From IMG/VR virus record IMGVR_UViG_3300037346_000580, positions 64,001 through 118,848 of that record: DNA of 54,848 bases. The stretch is one strand, 5' to 3'. The position numbers and the translations under genes were made by a program. Source of the DNA: a virus. Below the pieces are notes generated by a model. That model had not been told where the DNA came from. It saw nothing but the letters and a program-made list of their open reading frames with translations, and searched no databases. Shown piece by piece: positions 33,203-41,124 of this stretch (its first letter is position 1; each line of letters begins with the position of its first letter).

Positions 33203-33586
33203 TATCTATATATTTATCCTTTACCTTATCAGAAATCGGTATAGGGTCTCCATTCTCATCTATACGAACGAATTTCATATTTGTAGATAAAATTACTGAT
33301 TGTGTTCCAGAATAAACATTATGTGATCTAGCTTCCATATATAATGTGATGGAGGTGTTACCTATGCTTAATACCTCACCATATATCTTTATAATTTGGC
33401 CCTCCTTAGCTGGCTTCTTAAAAACACATTTATCTATTAGTATGGTTACCATCCTAGGGAATCACAAGCTTCCATAGCATAAACAGCCGCACCTGCATCC
33501 ATCCATGCCATTAGCTTACCACCGAAAAGGTTTCCATGAAATCCAAGATCAGATTTCTTTATTGGGTGTGATGATATTAGCTCCAT
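33177..33586 (-). pseudogene. Acyl-CoA thioesterase (hotdog fold), interrupted by a one-base frameshift
   Basis: ATG at 33586 (TAATG overlap) opens MELISSHPIKKSDLGFHGNL followed by FGGKLMAWMDAGAA, the start of a YciA-like thioesterase, and stops at TGG TAA. The next frame continues RMVTILIDKCVFKKPAKEGQ and ITLYMEARSHNVYSGTQSVI. Adding one C to the C3 run near 33467 gives ...EACDSPRMVTILID, exactly the family pattern. The full protein of about 135 aa would hydrolyse acyl-CoA. It is unusual in a phage. ATG at 33452 alone would give only the C-terminal 91 residues. Confidence 0.82.
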
Positions 33587-33879
33587 TATCTTATTTTTTG
33601 CATATCAAATTCAAAATACTTAATATTTTTCTTTATTATGGTTTTTACTAGTTTTTCATTAAAAGATAAAATCTCGTTAGCATGTTTATATTCCTCTCCT
33701 GTAACTAGTTTTGGATTGATACAATCAACTCTAGTTTCGCCTTCCGTTATTGGGTAAATATAATGTAAAATATCTTCATGAGCACCTAATGATCTAGATA
33801 TTTTATCCATAATCTCAGCTGCCTTTGCTGGAATAACATTACCAACGTTTATATAATGTGCTAATATGATCTTATCCAT
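33586..33879 (-). CDS. Hypothetical protein, 97 aa
   Basis: Begins MDKIILAHYINVGNVIPAKA. The HYINVGN start and acidic helical body resemble small uncharacterised T4-like phage proteins. It overlaps both neighbours by one base (TAATG). Function unknown. Confidence 0.72.
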   Translation of the reverse strand: MDKIILAHYINVGNVIPAKAAEIMDKISRSLGAHEDILHYIYPITEGETRVDCINPKLVTGEEYKHANEILSFNEKLVKTIIKKNIKYFEFDMQKIR

Positions 33880-34388
33880 TATCTTACTAGATTACCTTTT
33901 CTAACTTTAATTTTTCTTTTATAGTATATTTTATCATTAGACATAATAATTATTTCATAATTACCATCGCTAATCGATGACCAAGAATTCATTATACCAT
34001 TTGTAGACATATAACTATCATAATAGAAATAAACTATTCTACAATAGCCAAGCATTGGACTATTTTGTATTTCATAGGAAACCTCGGTATCACCGCAGCT
34101 TTCACCTTTTTTGTTCATATATTCACATAACCTATCCTGATAAACAACAGCTAAACTATCCTCTGACTTCCTGAATTCCAAAAGACTATTAAATTCCAAT
34201 ATACCTACCGTTATCTTTTCACCAACCAGATGGAAATAATAGGTATCGGGAAGTTCGATATGTATACCACCTTTTAAATATCCATGGTCTACACTAAACC
34301 CGTAATTTTTAACATCTAATGTACATTTATCCTGTGAGAAAGATGAAATCGACATAGCTAATAGCGAAAATAATAAATAATTTTTCAT
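33879..34388 (-). CDS. Secreted protein with signal peptide, 169 aa
   Basis: Residues 1-19 (MKNYLLFSLLAMSISSFSQ) form a signal peptide with a typical SQ-D junction. The mature protein is strand-rich with four cysteines (CTLD, LCEYM, ESCGD, GYCRI) that could form disulphides in the periplasm. Family not recognised. First gene after the 34418 promoter. Confidence 0.72.
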   Translation of the reverse strand: MKNYLLFSLLAMSISSFSQDKCTLDVKNYGFSVDHGYLKGGIHIELPDTYYFHLVGEKITVGILEFNSLLEFRKSEDSLAVVYQDRLCEYMNKKGESCGDTEVSYEIQNSPMLGYCRIVYFYYDSYMSTNGIMNSWSSISDGNYEIIIMSNDKIYYKRKIKVRKGNLVR

Positions 34389-34417
34389 ATTTTAATGATT
34401 TTATTAGAAAATATTAG

Positions 34418-34452
34418 CAAATATAAATAATTATTACGGTAATTAAAAATTA
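34418..34452 (-). promoter_or_regulatory. Promoter, CCG-N11-TAnnTTTG type (site F)
   Basis: Minus strand ATAATTTTTAATTACCG, eleven bases, TATATTTGC (box 34418-34425). It begins at the stop codon of the DHFR gene. The ATG at 34388 is 29 bases downstream. Confidence 0.68.
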
Positions 34453-34833
34453 TTTTTGATTTTCTTTAAAATTATATTCAAATATTTTACATTCTGTATT
34501 CAGAGCAGAAAGATCAGGATACGCCGTATCGCCAGCAGATTTATTTTCTATTCTTGATATGTGAAGCTCTGTAAACAAATGACAGTATTTTTCATAAGTT
34601 TTTTTACCTCCTATACACCAATCTATACCATCAGTTATAATAACTCCTCTTTCGTCGCTTACTACTGTTCTACCAGGAAGAGGTGGCATCTTCTGAGCTG
34701 TATTATGACCTACCAAAAGGGTACAACCATCAGTCATTTTTTTAAAGTGTTTTAGATCTTCAGAACATCTCCAAGGAAGTGAATCATTCAGACCAATATA
34801 ATCTAGTTCATTTACTGCTATTATTGCTTTCAT
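34450..34833 (-). CDS. folA: Dihydrofolate reductase (short phage form)
   Basis: A 127-aa protein, shorter than the usual 160. It keeps MKAIIAVNELDYIGLNDSLP and W-R-C-S-E-D-L-K-H-F (substrate site), LPGRTVV (NADPH site), WCIGGKKTYEKY and LHISRIENKSAGDTAYPDL. It reduces dihydrofolate to tetrahydrofolate, regenerating the cofactor used by ThyA, encoded 1 kb upstream. No frameshift explains the short length; the loops are trimmed. Confidence 0.85.
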   Translation of the reverse strand: MKAIIAVNELDYIGLNDSLPWRCSEDLKHFKKMTDGCTLLVGHNTAQKMPPLPGRTVVSDERGVIITDGIDWCIGGKKTYEKYCHLFTELHISRIENKSAGDTAYPDLSALNTECKIFEYNFKENQK

Positions 34834-35008
34834 TATTTAATTGTTTTTTATATATTTCTAATTGTAAGCTATCTCTTTGGAATCTTATATGTTCCCTATG
34901 CGATTTTAGATCCGAACTTTTTTTCAATTCATGACCAAAAGTAAACAGGCCAAGTATAAATAGGGAGGCTATCGCAAATAAGCCGATTGTTTTTAAATTT
35001 CTATTCAT
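34808..35008 (-). CDS. Small membrane protein, 66 aa
   Basis: Begins MNRNLKTIGLFAIASLFILG: one transmembrane helix at about 7-25 followed by a charged helix. Topology suggests an N-in inner-membrane anchor with a periplasmic helix. It overlaps the DHFR gene by 26 bases. Function unknown. Confidence 0.65.
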   Translation of the reverse strand: MNRNLKTIGLFAIASLFILGLFTFGHELKKSSDLKSHREHIRFQRDSLQLEIYKKQLNNESNNSSK

Positions 35009-35014
35009 AACTAC

Positions 35015-35773
35015 CTATTTGAAAACTCTGTCTCTTTCCATTCTCCTTAAACATTCTAATGCGGTCTCTCCCGCTCTGAATTCATAGCTACATCCCGTGC
35101 ATCCACCTTTCCAACTACCACTTCTTTCCCCAACCTCACCACTAAACTCTATCTCCAAATAATGATGGCATTTTACATGCAACCCAAACCACCTTCTCCA
35201 ATATCTTTTCTCCTGATATACCGTTGCTATTCTTTCCTGGATTTCCCCGAATTTTAGTGTGTATGTGTATGGATATTCATCTAAAACCATTTCATTTTTC
35301 CATTTTTCTTTATCCCAAAAATCATCTCCTCTTTCCTCTTTCCTCCATCCCGATTTATGAAGGACCTCTCTTTTTAGAAATTTATATCCCCACGGAAAAT
35401 CGAAACTCAATTTAGAAAATCCTCTAACCAAAAATTGATTAGGAAATCCGCTATCCGCATGGTAGAACATAAGGCCATAGGTCTTAGATTCTGCAGTATT
35501 ATTTCTTCCAGTATCATATGGCAGATGCATATATAAGCTTCCCCAGCTATAAAAGCATAGAAATAGAGATACTGGGATTAACCATAAGCTTATGAATGGA
35601 AGGATCAGAGCTGCAAGTGTCGTTAGATTTGTGTTTATCTGCGGTCTTGGGTCAAAGTAACCATTATTTTCATAAGTTAAAGAGAATCCAGTTCCTTTGT
35701 CTCTATTCGGATAAAAGCTTATCCATTTTTTGTAATCCTCAGTTTCTGCGTAGGTGAAGTTAAATTTTATCAT
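35015..35773 (-). CDS. Membrane protein of unknown function, 252 aa
   Basis: Begins MIKFNFTYAETEDYKKWISF. One or two transmembrane helices at about 48-75 (TTLAALILPFISLWLIPVSL) separate the N-terminal domain from a large soluble part rich in aromatic residues. The C-terminal GSWKGGCTGCSYEFRAGETA followed by LECLRRMER is a conserved-looking motif I know only from uncharacterised phage proteins. Confidence 0.72.
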   Translation of the reverse strand: MIKFNFTYAETEDYKKWISFYPNRDKGTGFSLTYENNGYFDPRPQINTNLTTLAALILPFISLWLIPVSLFLCFYSWGSLYMHLPYDTGRNNTAESKTYGLMFYHADSGFPNQFLVRGFSKLSFDFPWGYKFLKREVLHKSGWRKEERGDDFWDKEKWKNEMVLDEYPYTYTLKFGEIQERIATVYQEKRYWRRWFGLHVKCHHYLEIEFSGEVGERSGSWKGGCTGCSYEFRAGETALECLRRMERDRVFK

Positions 35774-35788
35774 TTTTAATTTTTTATA

Positions 35789-37033
35789 TTAATTAGAGAG
35801 TGGAGCTTTAATTGTTGGATGTGATTGGTAATCCTCCATTTCAAAATCACATGGTAGTAATCTTTGGATTAATTCATCAATTGTATTATATGGAATCTCA
35901 TCTAATGCTGGACAATCAAATGTTGGTAAAGGATAAGGTTCACGTGTTCTCTTTGGCGTAGGCTCATAATATTCATCATCGTAGTTAGGTAAATTATTAG
36001 GATTAAAATTCCTCTCCATGCCGGTCTCATAGTTAAGACGAAACCATTCATTATATCTTTCTTCTCCGGTTAATTCTCTACCAATTTGTTCTTTTGCCTG
36101 CTCGATATGATTAGAATATAAGTGGGTATCTCCTAAATTTCCAATTAGTTCATCAGGAACCATATTAACTACTTTAGCAATGATTTCTAATAATAAACCA
36201 TAAGAGGCTATATTGAATGGTAAACCTAAAAATGTATCTACAGAGCGTTGATTCCACATTAAAGATATTGCTCGTGTTGGAATTTCGCAATCATTCATTA
36301 GTTTAGCGTTAAACCCTTTGATATATTTCTTATCCTCTATCTTAAATCTTTCAGTTGATTGAAATATGTTACATCTTTCTTCGTAACTCAACTCCCTAGT
36401 ATAAACTTGAAATCCGTAATGACATGGGGGAAGTACTTGATTCTGGAGATCCGATGGATTCCACGTCGTTACCATTAATCGTCTACTGTCGGGGTTTGTT
36501 TTTATGTCGTTTATTAAGTTTGCGATTTGGTCTATACCTTTTTCATAGACTCCAGGATTGGTTATTTTTTCTTCTCGAGTTGTTTTAGTTAAACCGAAAT
36601 TTCGCCATTGTGCACCATAAATTTTCCCTAATTCTCCAAATTTATTACTAAATTCTTCATCATTTTTTATTTTATCAATAAACTCTGTCTGTGATAAGCA
36701 CCCATCGGTATACGGCCCAGAAAATGGCGGATTTTCCTTTAACCAATTACCTTTATATGCCTGATAACAATCGCCATTCCAGATATTACATCCATTATCA
36801 ACCAAGTATTTGATATTAGTATCACCACGGAGGAACCATAGTAACTCAGTTACGATTCCCTTAAAATAGAGACGTTTTGTAGTCAATAGCGGGAATTTAC
36901 CATCATTAAATTTATATCTAATAGTTCTACCAAATACACTTAATGTTTTCCCGTTACGGGTTTCTTTTTCAACTCCGTTCTCTAATATATCCTTCAATAA
37001 TTCAATATACTGTTCGTCTAGACCATTTTTCAT
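35789..37033 (-). CDS. thyA: Thymidylate synthase
   Basis: A 414-aa protein, longer than the usual 264 because of insertions at about 90-125, 145-165 and 212-250 and a C-terminal extension of about 70. Key residues are present: R-R at 184-185, catalytic Cys204 in VLPPCHYGFQV, RSVDTFLGLPFNIASY (263-278, Asn274 for dUMP) and NLGDTHLYSNH. It methylates dUMP to dTMP. Its ATG overlaps the homing endonuclease stop (ATGA). A separate 5' fragment of another thyA lies at 38119, so its N-terminal part may have been brought in with the endonuclease. Confidence 0.95.
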   Translation of the reverse strand: MKNGLDEQYIELLKDILENGVEKETRNGKTLSVFGRTIRYKFNDGKFPLLTTKRLYFKGIVTELLWFLRGDTNIKYLVDNGCNIWNGDCYQAYKGNWLKENPPFSGPYTDGCLSQTEFIDKIKNDEEFSNKFGELGKIYGAQWRNFGLTKTTREEKITNPGVYEKGIDQIANLINDIKTNPDSRRLMVTTWNPSDLQNQVLPPCHYGFQVYTRELSYEERCNIFQSTERFKIEDKKYIKGFNAKLMNDCEIPTRAISLMWNQRSVDTFLGLPFNIASYGLLLEIIAKVVNMVPDELIGNLGDTHLYSNHIEQAKEQIGRELTGEERYNEWFRLNYETGMERNFNPNNLPNYDDEYYEPTPKRTREPYPLPTFDCPALDEIPYNTIDELIQRLLPCDFEMEDYQSHPTIKAPLSN

Positions 37034-38055
37034 ATTATAATAAAATTAAAATTTATACCTGCATTTAAAATTGAATCTCTTTTTAATAGATTCTTTTTCT
37101 TTTCCTTATTGAATGTGTATGTTGACTTTACCTCAATAACCCTATTTTCTGATTTGATGTAAATGTCTGGATAATATCTATGTTCTTTATTTTCATATAT
37201 ATAGTGAAAAAATCCAATACAATCAATTATATTTTGAACTCCTACCACAATATCATGCTCATCATAATCAATAACTAATTTAGCTAATACTCTTGGTTCA
37301 TATCCTTGAACTCTAACGACCTTTCCTGACGGAAATTCAAAATCATAATACGAATATCCACCTGATTGTTGTTTTGCATTTATATAATCCACTTTCGAAA
37401 CCCATTCTTTACCATGTTTCTTAATAGCAGTTTCGACACACATATCATACCATTCTGATGTTTTGGAAAAATATTCAACATTGTATTTTTCTATATTGGT
37501 ATTTTTCATTTTAGTAAATAATTCTGGTGATGCCATTCCAACTCCTCCATATTTTTCAATACATGTATTATTCCTTCTATCCGAAACATCTTTATTTCTC
37601 ATAGCATAATCACCCCAATTATTAATATGTGATTGTTTATTTTTCTCAATAACACATGGTAACTTAGATGCTATATCAACGCCGTATTTTTCTAGATTAG
37701 TACTTCTTCTTCTATCTTGTATTTCAGTAACTTCATATATACTTTTATTAATCCATTTTTGTTTCATTTTATTAGTAACAGATTCATTATTATTACTACA
37801 TTTACTAGAACAATATTCATTATAAACATTTATTAAAATATTTTTATTACATGTTCTACACAATTTAGGTGTGTTTATATAACCTTCTTTGATATAATTA
37901 AATCTAAATCTAAGATGTGTATCTTCTGGTAAAAAACTAGTAGTTTCTAATAAAGTATCTAAATATATTTTATTATGTGAGATTTTTATTTTTTTAGTGT
38001 TAATTCCGCCTTTTTTATTTGTAAAATCTTTTAGAAGTTTATCTATAATATCCAT
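37030..38055 (-). CDS. Homing endonuclease next to thyA (zinc finger, EKYG repeats, VSR-like C-terminus)
   Basis: A 341-aa protein. A treble-clef finger at about 65-86 (CRTCNKNIL...YCSSKCSN) is followed by repeats of the form N-x-E-K-Y-G/N (NLEKYGVDIAS, CIEKYGGVGMAS, NIEKYNVEYFS) that bind DNA in free-standing phage endonucleases. The C-terminal FFHYIYENKEHRYYPDIYIK and VIEVKSTYTF match the PD-(D/E)xK/VSR-like nuclease core (D-x-n-E-x-K). It would cut a thyA target and spread itself. Its translation may be controlled by the hairpin at 38059-38133. The TGA overlaps the thyA start. Confidence 0.82.
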   Translation of the reverse strand: MDIIDKLLKDFTNKKGGINTKKIKISHNKIYLDTLLETTSFLPEDTHLRFRFNYIKEGYINTPKLCRTCNKNILINVYNEYCSSKCSNNNESVTNKMKQKWINKSIYEVTEIQDRRRSTNLEKYGVDIASKLPCVIEKNKQSHINNWGDYAMRNKDVSDRRNNTCIEKYGGVGMASPELFTKMKNTNIEKYNVEYFSKTSEWYDMCVETAIKKHGKEWVSKVDYINAKQQSGGYSYYDFEFPSGKVVRVQGYEPRVLAKLVIDYDEHDIVVGVQNIIDCIGFFHYIYENKEHRYYPDIYIKSENRVIEVKSTYTFNKEKKKNLLKRDSILNAGINFNFIII

Positions 38056-38058
38056 AAT

Positions 38059-38133
38059 GGGTTTCCTTTATTATATATATCTACTAATATTGGAAAACCA
38101 TCAAAAATGTTAAAATTTTTAACAAGGAAACCC
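38059..38133 (-). promoter_or_regulatory. Hairpin that could hide the endonuclease ribosome-binding site
   Basis: A perfect 10-bp inverted repeat: GGGTTTCCTT (in the last codons of the thyA fragment) and AAGGAAACCC just before the endonuclease ATG at 38055. The second arm contains AAAGGA, a rare Shine-Dalgarno-like sequence here, four to ten bases from the start. Pairing would block it. A 15-base palindrome (GTTAAAAATTTTAAC) lies in the loop. Confidence 0.6.
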
Positions 38134-38265
38134 CGTTTTCATATCGTGTCTTATAGTTCTACTGAAAACACTTATAGTTCCGGTTCCAGTTCTATCTGAT
38201 TTTGTTACACCGTTATCTAAAATGTCCTGTAGGAGTGTTTGATATTGTTTATCTAGATTGTTCAT
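38119..38265 (-). pseudogene. 5' fragment of a thymidylate synthase gene (48 codons)
   Basis: ATG at 38265 opens [20 protein letters not shown], then [20 protein letters not shown] and ends DMKTGFPC. This is a canonical ThyA N-terminus (D-R-T-G-T-G) cut off just where the family continues LLTTKR. The complete thyA downstream has its own, divergent N-terminus ending KFPLLTTKR. The fragment is therefore the remnant of the resident gene, displaced by the endonuclease cassette. Confidence 0.82.
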
Positions 38266-38494
38266 TATATTTTTTTATAAACCATTTAATTTTCGTTATT
38301 CTATAAAGATAATACAGGATTATCTTATTTTTGTTTATTGTCCAGACTCTTCTAGTACCATTTTTATCCGAAAGTATCATATATGGGGTGGTTACTAAAA
38401 CATAGGGAGCCCTGATTATTCCAGTTTTAGCCTCAACTGTCTTAGTTTCCACCTTTAGGTTAAGTTCTGGTATTTTATTCTCAATATTATTCAT
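38249..38494 (-). CDS. Hypothetical protein, 81 aa
   Basis: The start is taken at ATG 38494 ([20 protein letters not shown]), which overlaps the upstream stop by eight bases. Strand-rich N-terminus, then a hydrophobic basic C-terminus ([20 protein letters not shown]). It overlaps the thyA fragment start by 17 bases. Unknown function. Confidence 0.65.
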   Translation of the reverse strand: MNNIENKIPELNLKVETKTVEAKTGIIRAPYVLVTTPYMILSDKNGTRRVWTINKNKIILYYLYRITKIKWFIKKYNEQSR

Positions 38495-38684
38495 ATCTTC
38501 TAAATATAACAACAGCATTAACCAATCTCATAGGTCCTGCATTATTACTAAATATAGTTGGTTCTATTAAATATACGTCCCATCCATCCTCCGCTTCAGA
38601 TCTCAAATAATCAGCGAAAGACTCCGGATCAATGTCATTATACTGAGCTTGCCATGTAACTATTTTTTGCTTTCCTGTTGCCAT
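38487..38684 (-). CDS. Hypothetical protein, 65 aa
   Basis: Begins MATGKQKIVTWQAQYNDIDP, with EAEDGWDVYLIEPTIFSN. A small alpha/beta protein resembling the common DUF that opens with a 'W-x-x-x-Y' strand in phages, but I cannot name it. Overlaps both neighbours. Confidence 0.68.
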   Translation of the reverse strand: MATGKQKIVTWQAQYNDIDPESFADYLRSEAEDGWDVYLIEPTIFSNNAGPMRLVNAVVIFRRYE

Positions 38685-38929
38685 TTTATCCCTGTTTTAA
38701 TTGGTATTAATATTGTTTCAAGAGTTGCTTCGAATGCAGAGGATCTGAATATATTATTTCTTGTCCTTGCCTCCTCAGCAGCTCCCTCGAATAATTCAAT
38801 TGCAGTATCATTGCCTCTATACGTGGAAATCATCTTACCAGCGGAGGGAACACTGATGGGCTTCTTTAGAAGCTGTTCCTCGCAAATTAAATCTATCATT
38901 TCATTTATTTTATTCTCGTATGTTTTCAT
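38660..38929 (-). CDS. Hypothetical helical protein, 89 aa
   Basis: Begins MKTYENKINEMIDLICEEQL. Mostly helix, alternating charge. The N-terminus has a Tyr and an INE near residues 8-10, so it could belong to the capsid-targeting group, but the aromatic stretch is weak and the neighbours are not virion-like. Function unknown. Confidence 0.68.
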   Translation of the reverse strand: MKTYENKINEMIDLICEEQLLKKPISVPSAGKMISTYRGNDTAIELFEGAAEEARTRNNIFRSSAFEATLETILIPIKTGIKWQQESKK

Positions 38930-39254
38930 TCTTTAATTTTTTTAAATCCCCTTCAAGTCTGGTCATAAAGGATTCATCACAATCATCACCAGATAATAGC
39001 CAGTCAACTCTTTGCATATAGATCTGTGCTATCTCAATATGTTTAAGACCTTCCTTAAATTTCAATATCATCTCATCAGAATATCGGTAATGAAATCTAT
39101 CATCAGGATATTTTTCAAGCCAATCATCACTCGCATAGCTATATTTAAGCTCTTCTTCGGTCTTTTCCTTTCCGTTCTTATCAATAAGCTTTCTTATATC
39201 CTCCACAACATCAGTAAATCTATACTGAAGGTATTCCCAGTGACCCCCGCTCAT
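38910..39254 (-). CDS. Conserved hypothetical protein, SGGHW family, 114 aa
   Basis: Begins MSGGHWEYLQYRFTDVVEDI, an opening shared by uncharacterised phage and bacterial proteins. The rest is charged helix with YSDEMILKFKEGLKHIEIAQ. Function unknown. Confidence 0.72.
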   Translation of the reverse strand: MSGGHWEYLQYRFTDVVEDIRKLIDKNGKEKTEEELKYSYASDDWLEKYPDDRFHYRYSDEMILKFKEGLKHIEIAQIYMQRVDWLLSGDDCDESFMTRLEGDLKKLKNENIRE

Positions 39255-39260
39255 ATCTGA

Positions 39261-39692
39261 TTAAATTACTGATATTGATAATATTTTATCACCCGGTTGA
39301 ATTTGATCAATCACATCAATACCATCAATCACCTTGCCAAAGCATGTATGATTACCATCCAGATGTGCTGTATTCTGCCTACTGTGGCAAATAAAGAACT
39401 GCGATCCACCTGTATTTCTTCCCGCGTGTGCCATTGAAAGAACACCTTTGTCATGGAATTGATTCGACGCGGTAACCTCACATGGAATATTATAGCCAGG
39501 ACCACCTTGTCCATTACCATTTGGGCATCCTCCCTGAATAACAAAATTAGGAATAACTCTATGGAAATTTAATCCATCATAAAACCTTTCGTTTATTAAT
39601 TTTAAGAAGTTATTAGCTGTAATTGGTGTTTCCTGATCATATAGTTCTGCAACCATATCACCTCTGTCTGTTGAAATTTTTACTTTACTCAT
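39261..39692 (-). CDS. Cyclophilin-type peptidyl-prolyl cis-trans isomerase
   Basis: A 143-aa protein matching minimal bacterial cyclophilins. Active-site residues are present: FHRVIPNFVIQGG (43-55, with R45, F50, Q53), GGSQFFICHS (95-104) and LDGNHTCFGKV (111-121). It would speed proline isomerisation during protein folding. No signal peptide, so cytoplasmic. Cyclophilins are rare in phage genomes. The likely clients are phage structural proteins, by inference. Confidence 0.92.
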   Translation of the reverse strand: MSKVKISTDRGDMVAELYDQETPITANNFLKLINERFYDGLNFHRVIPNFVIQGGCPNGNGQGGPGYNIPCEVTASNQFHDKGVLSMAHAGRNTGGSQFFICHSRQNTAHLDGNHTCFGKVIDGIDVIDQIQPGDKILSISVI

Positions 39693-39852
39693 TTTTTATT
39701 TGTTTTGTAGTCTATAATAATTGTCTAATTTGGGCTCTCCCCGTTTTCTATTTTTCTTGAGTTCATAAACTCATATCCGGATTCATTTTCTACTGAAGAT
39801 CACCTAATTAAAGTTAGGATTATCCGATCCGAAACCAGCTCTTACATTTTCA
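39693..39852 (-). other. 160-bp gap with coding-like fragments but no intact gene
   Basis: An 18-codon frame (MANENVRAGFGSDNPNFN) starts at 39860, overlapping the upstream gene. Short stretches in two other frames (ENESGYEFMNSRKIENGESP and YELKKNRKRGEPKLDNYYRL) also look coding. They cannot be joined with a single change, so this may be a more decayed gene or chance. Confidence 0.3.
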
Positions 39853-40335
39853 TTAGCCATTTTTCACTGATTCTAAAAATTTTATAATATCGGAGACTTC
39901 TCTGTGTATGACCTCCGTTTCGTCCTGATATCTAACGATAATTGACGGTACCATGGATCTTTCAGTTATCATTTGCATATCAGTTATTAGATTTCTCACC
40001 AGATCTACCTTGTTAATGCTAAGAAGAAGCTCAGTTATTCTATTAACAATGACAGGAAGATCAACTATGCCTATAAACAAGTCAAGTTTTTCACTTCCTG
40101 GTTTGCAGTCTTGTCCCCAGTCGGTATATCTGTATTCCTTACCATAACTTGTCATTACTGAGAAATCACCTCTAGTAAATTCAAACATTTTCAAGCTGTC
40201 CCACTCCTCTATAATTTCAAGATGGTCGTCAACTATGATAAATTCATCATATTTTTTATATGCCCTTACTACATCACCTTCAAAATTTAATAAACCCAGA
40301 TGTGGCAATTTTCTGTCTTCCCTTGATATTTTCAT
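39853..40335 (-). CDS. Hypothetical protein, 160 aa
   Basis: Begins MKISREDRKLPHLGLLNFEG. Strand-rich first half, then helices (NRITELLLSINKVDLVRNLI). It overlaps the upstream gene by four bases. Family not recognised. Confidence 0.72.
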   Translation of the reverse strand: MKISREDRKLPHLGLLNFEGDVVRAYKKYDEFIIVDDHLEIIEEWDSLKMFEFTRGDFSVMTSYGKEYRYTDWGQDCKPGSEKLDLFIGIVDLPVIVNRITELLLSINKVDLVRNLITDMQMITERSMVPSIIVRYQDETEVIHREVSDIIKFLESVKNG

Positions 40336-40565
40336 AAATCTAAATAATACATTGATTTTTTACTGCTGTAACATCCTCCATTCCTGCCATCATACCATTC
40401 ACCGTCGCCGATATGATATACTGGAAATTTCTCACCAGTCTTCTCATCAAATCTCCAATCTACCTTGGTTATCTTTACAAGCTGGGAATTCTGTTGAGCT
40501 ATTGGAGTGTATCCATCAAGATGCACTGTATCACCAGCTTCTCTTAATTTTTTATAATTCTCCAT
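40332..40565 (-). CDS. Hypothetical protein, 77 aa
   Basis: Begins MENYKKLREAGDTVHLDGYT, with HIGDGEWYDGRNGGCYSSKK. A small beta-rich protein, translationally coupled on both sides. Unknown function. Confidence 0.7.
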   Translation of the reverse strand: MENYKKLREAGDTVHLDGYTPIAQQNSQLVKITKVDWRFDEKTGEKFPVYHIGDGEWYDGRNGGCYSSKKSMYYLDL

Positions 40566-40995
40566 TTGATTTTATTTTAATTCCATGAACGGTGTAATAT
40601 ACCATATCAACAACTCTATCAGAGGATACACCAGATTGCCTATATTCTATTATGCTATTAACATGGGAATAATTTTCCTTTATATGAGATACAAGCTCTT
40701 TCTTGAGCTTCTTTGGTTTTATAGCTGAGAAGTTCTTATTAAGATCGGTGTTTCTAGATATAGGTGTTTTTGTAAGTCTGCATTTTTGAGAATTTCCATT
40801 ACAAATAAAAACCGTCTCAACTTTAAGACTAACAAGTCCAAGCTCTTCCGGATCTATATCATATCTCCAAGGTTTATTTATTTCAGTAATCTCCGAGGTG
40901 TGCTCATCCTTACATTCTTCAAAAGCTTCAACAAACTCCTGGTCATTCCAGATTGTTTTTTCCTCTAATTTTTCGTTGATAATTTCACTACCCAT
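40552..40995 (-). CDS. Hypothetical protein, 147 aa
   Basis: Begins MGSEIINEKLEEKTIWNDQE. Acidic helical first third, then a basic region (ISRNTDLNKNFSAIKPKKLK). Upstream is a 129-bp AT-rich gap in which I see no gene or clear promoter. Unknown function. Confidence 0.72.
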   Translation of the reverse strand: MGSEIINEKLEEKTIWNDQEFVEAFEECKDEHTSEITEINKPWRYDIDPEELGLVSLKVETVFICNGNSQKCRLTKTPISRNTDLNKNFSAIKPKKLKKELVSHIKENYSHVNSIIEYRQSGVSSDRVVDMVYYTVHGIKIKSNGEL

Positions 40996-41124
40996 ATGTT
41001 TATTTTTATTGATATACTATTATTAATACTTTTATCTATTGTTTATTTATACGTACATGAACTAAAATTCATTTTACTCTAAAACATATACATTTAAAAA
41101 TAGATCCGCTTAAACAAGCTTATT

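Noticed and set aside
37033-38133. Group I intron in thyA, with the 10-bp pairing as P1
   Set aside because: The downstream thyA is complete with its own N-terminus, so splicing the fragment to it would duplicate that region. The pair at the proposed splice site is not U-G, and no P7/P3 core is obvious. A covariance-model search would be needed to exclude it fully.
40996-41124. Possible gene or promoter in the AT-rich gap
   Set aside because: No frame of useful length, no match to either promoter motif and no hairpin with a T run could be seen.
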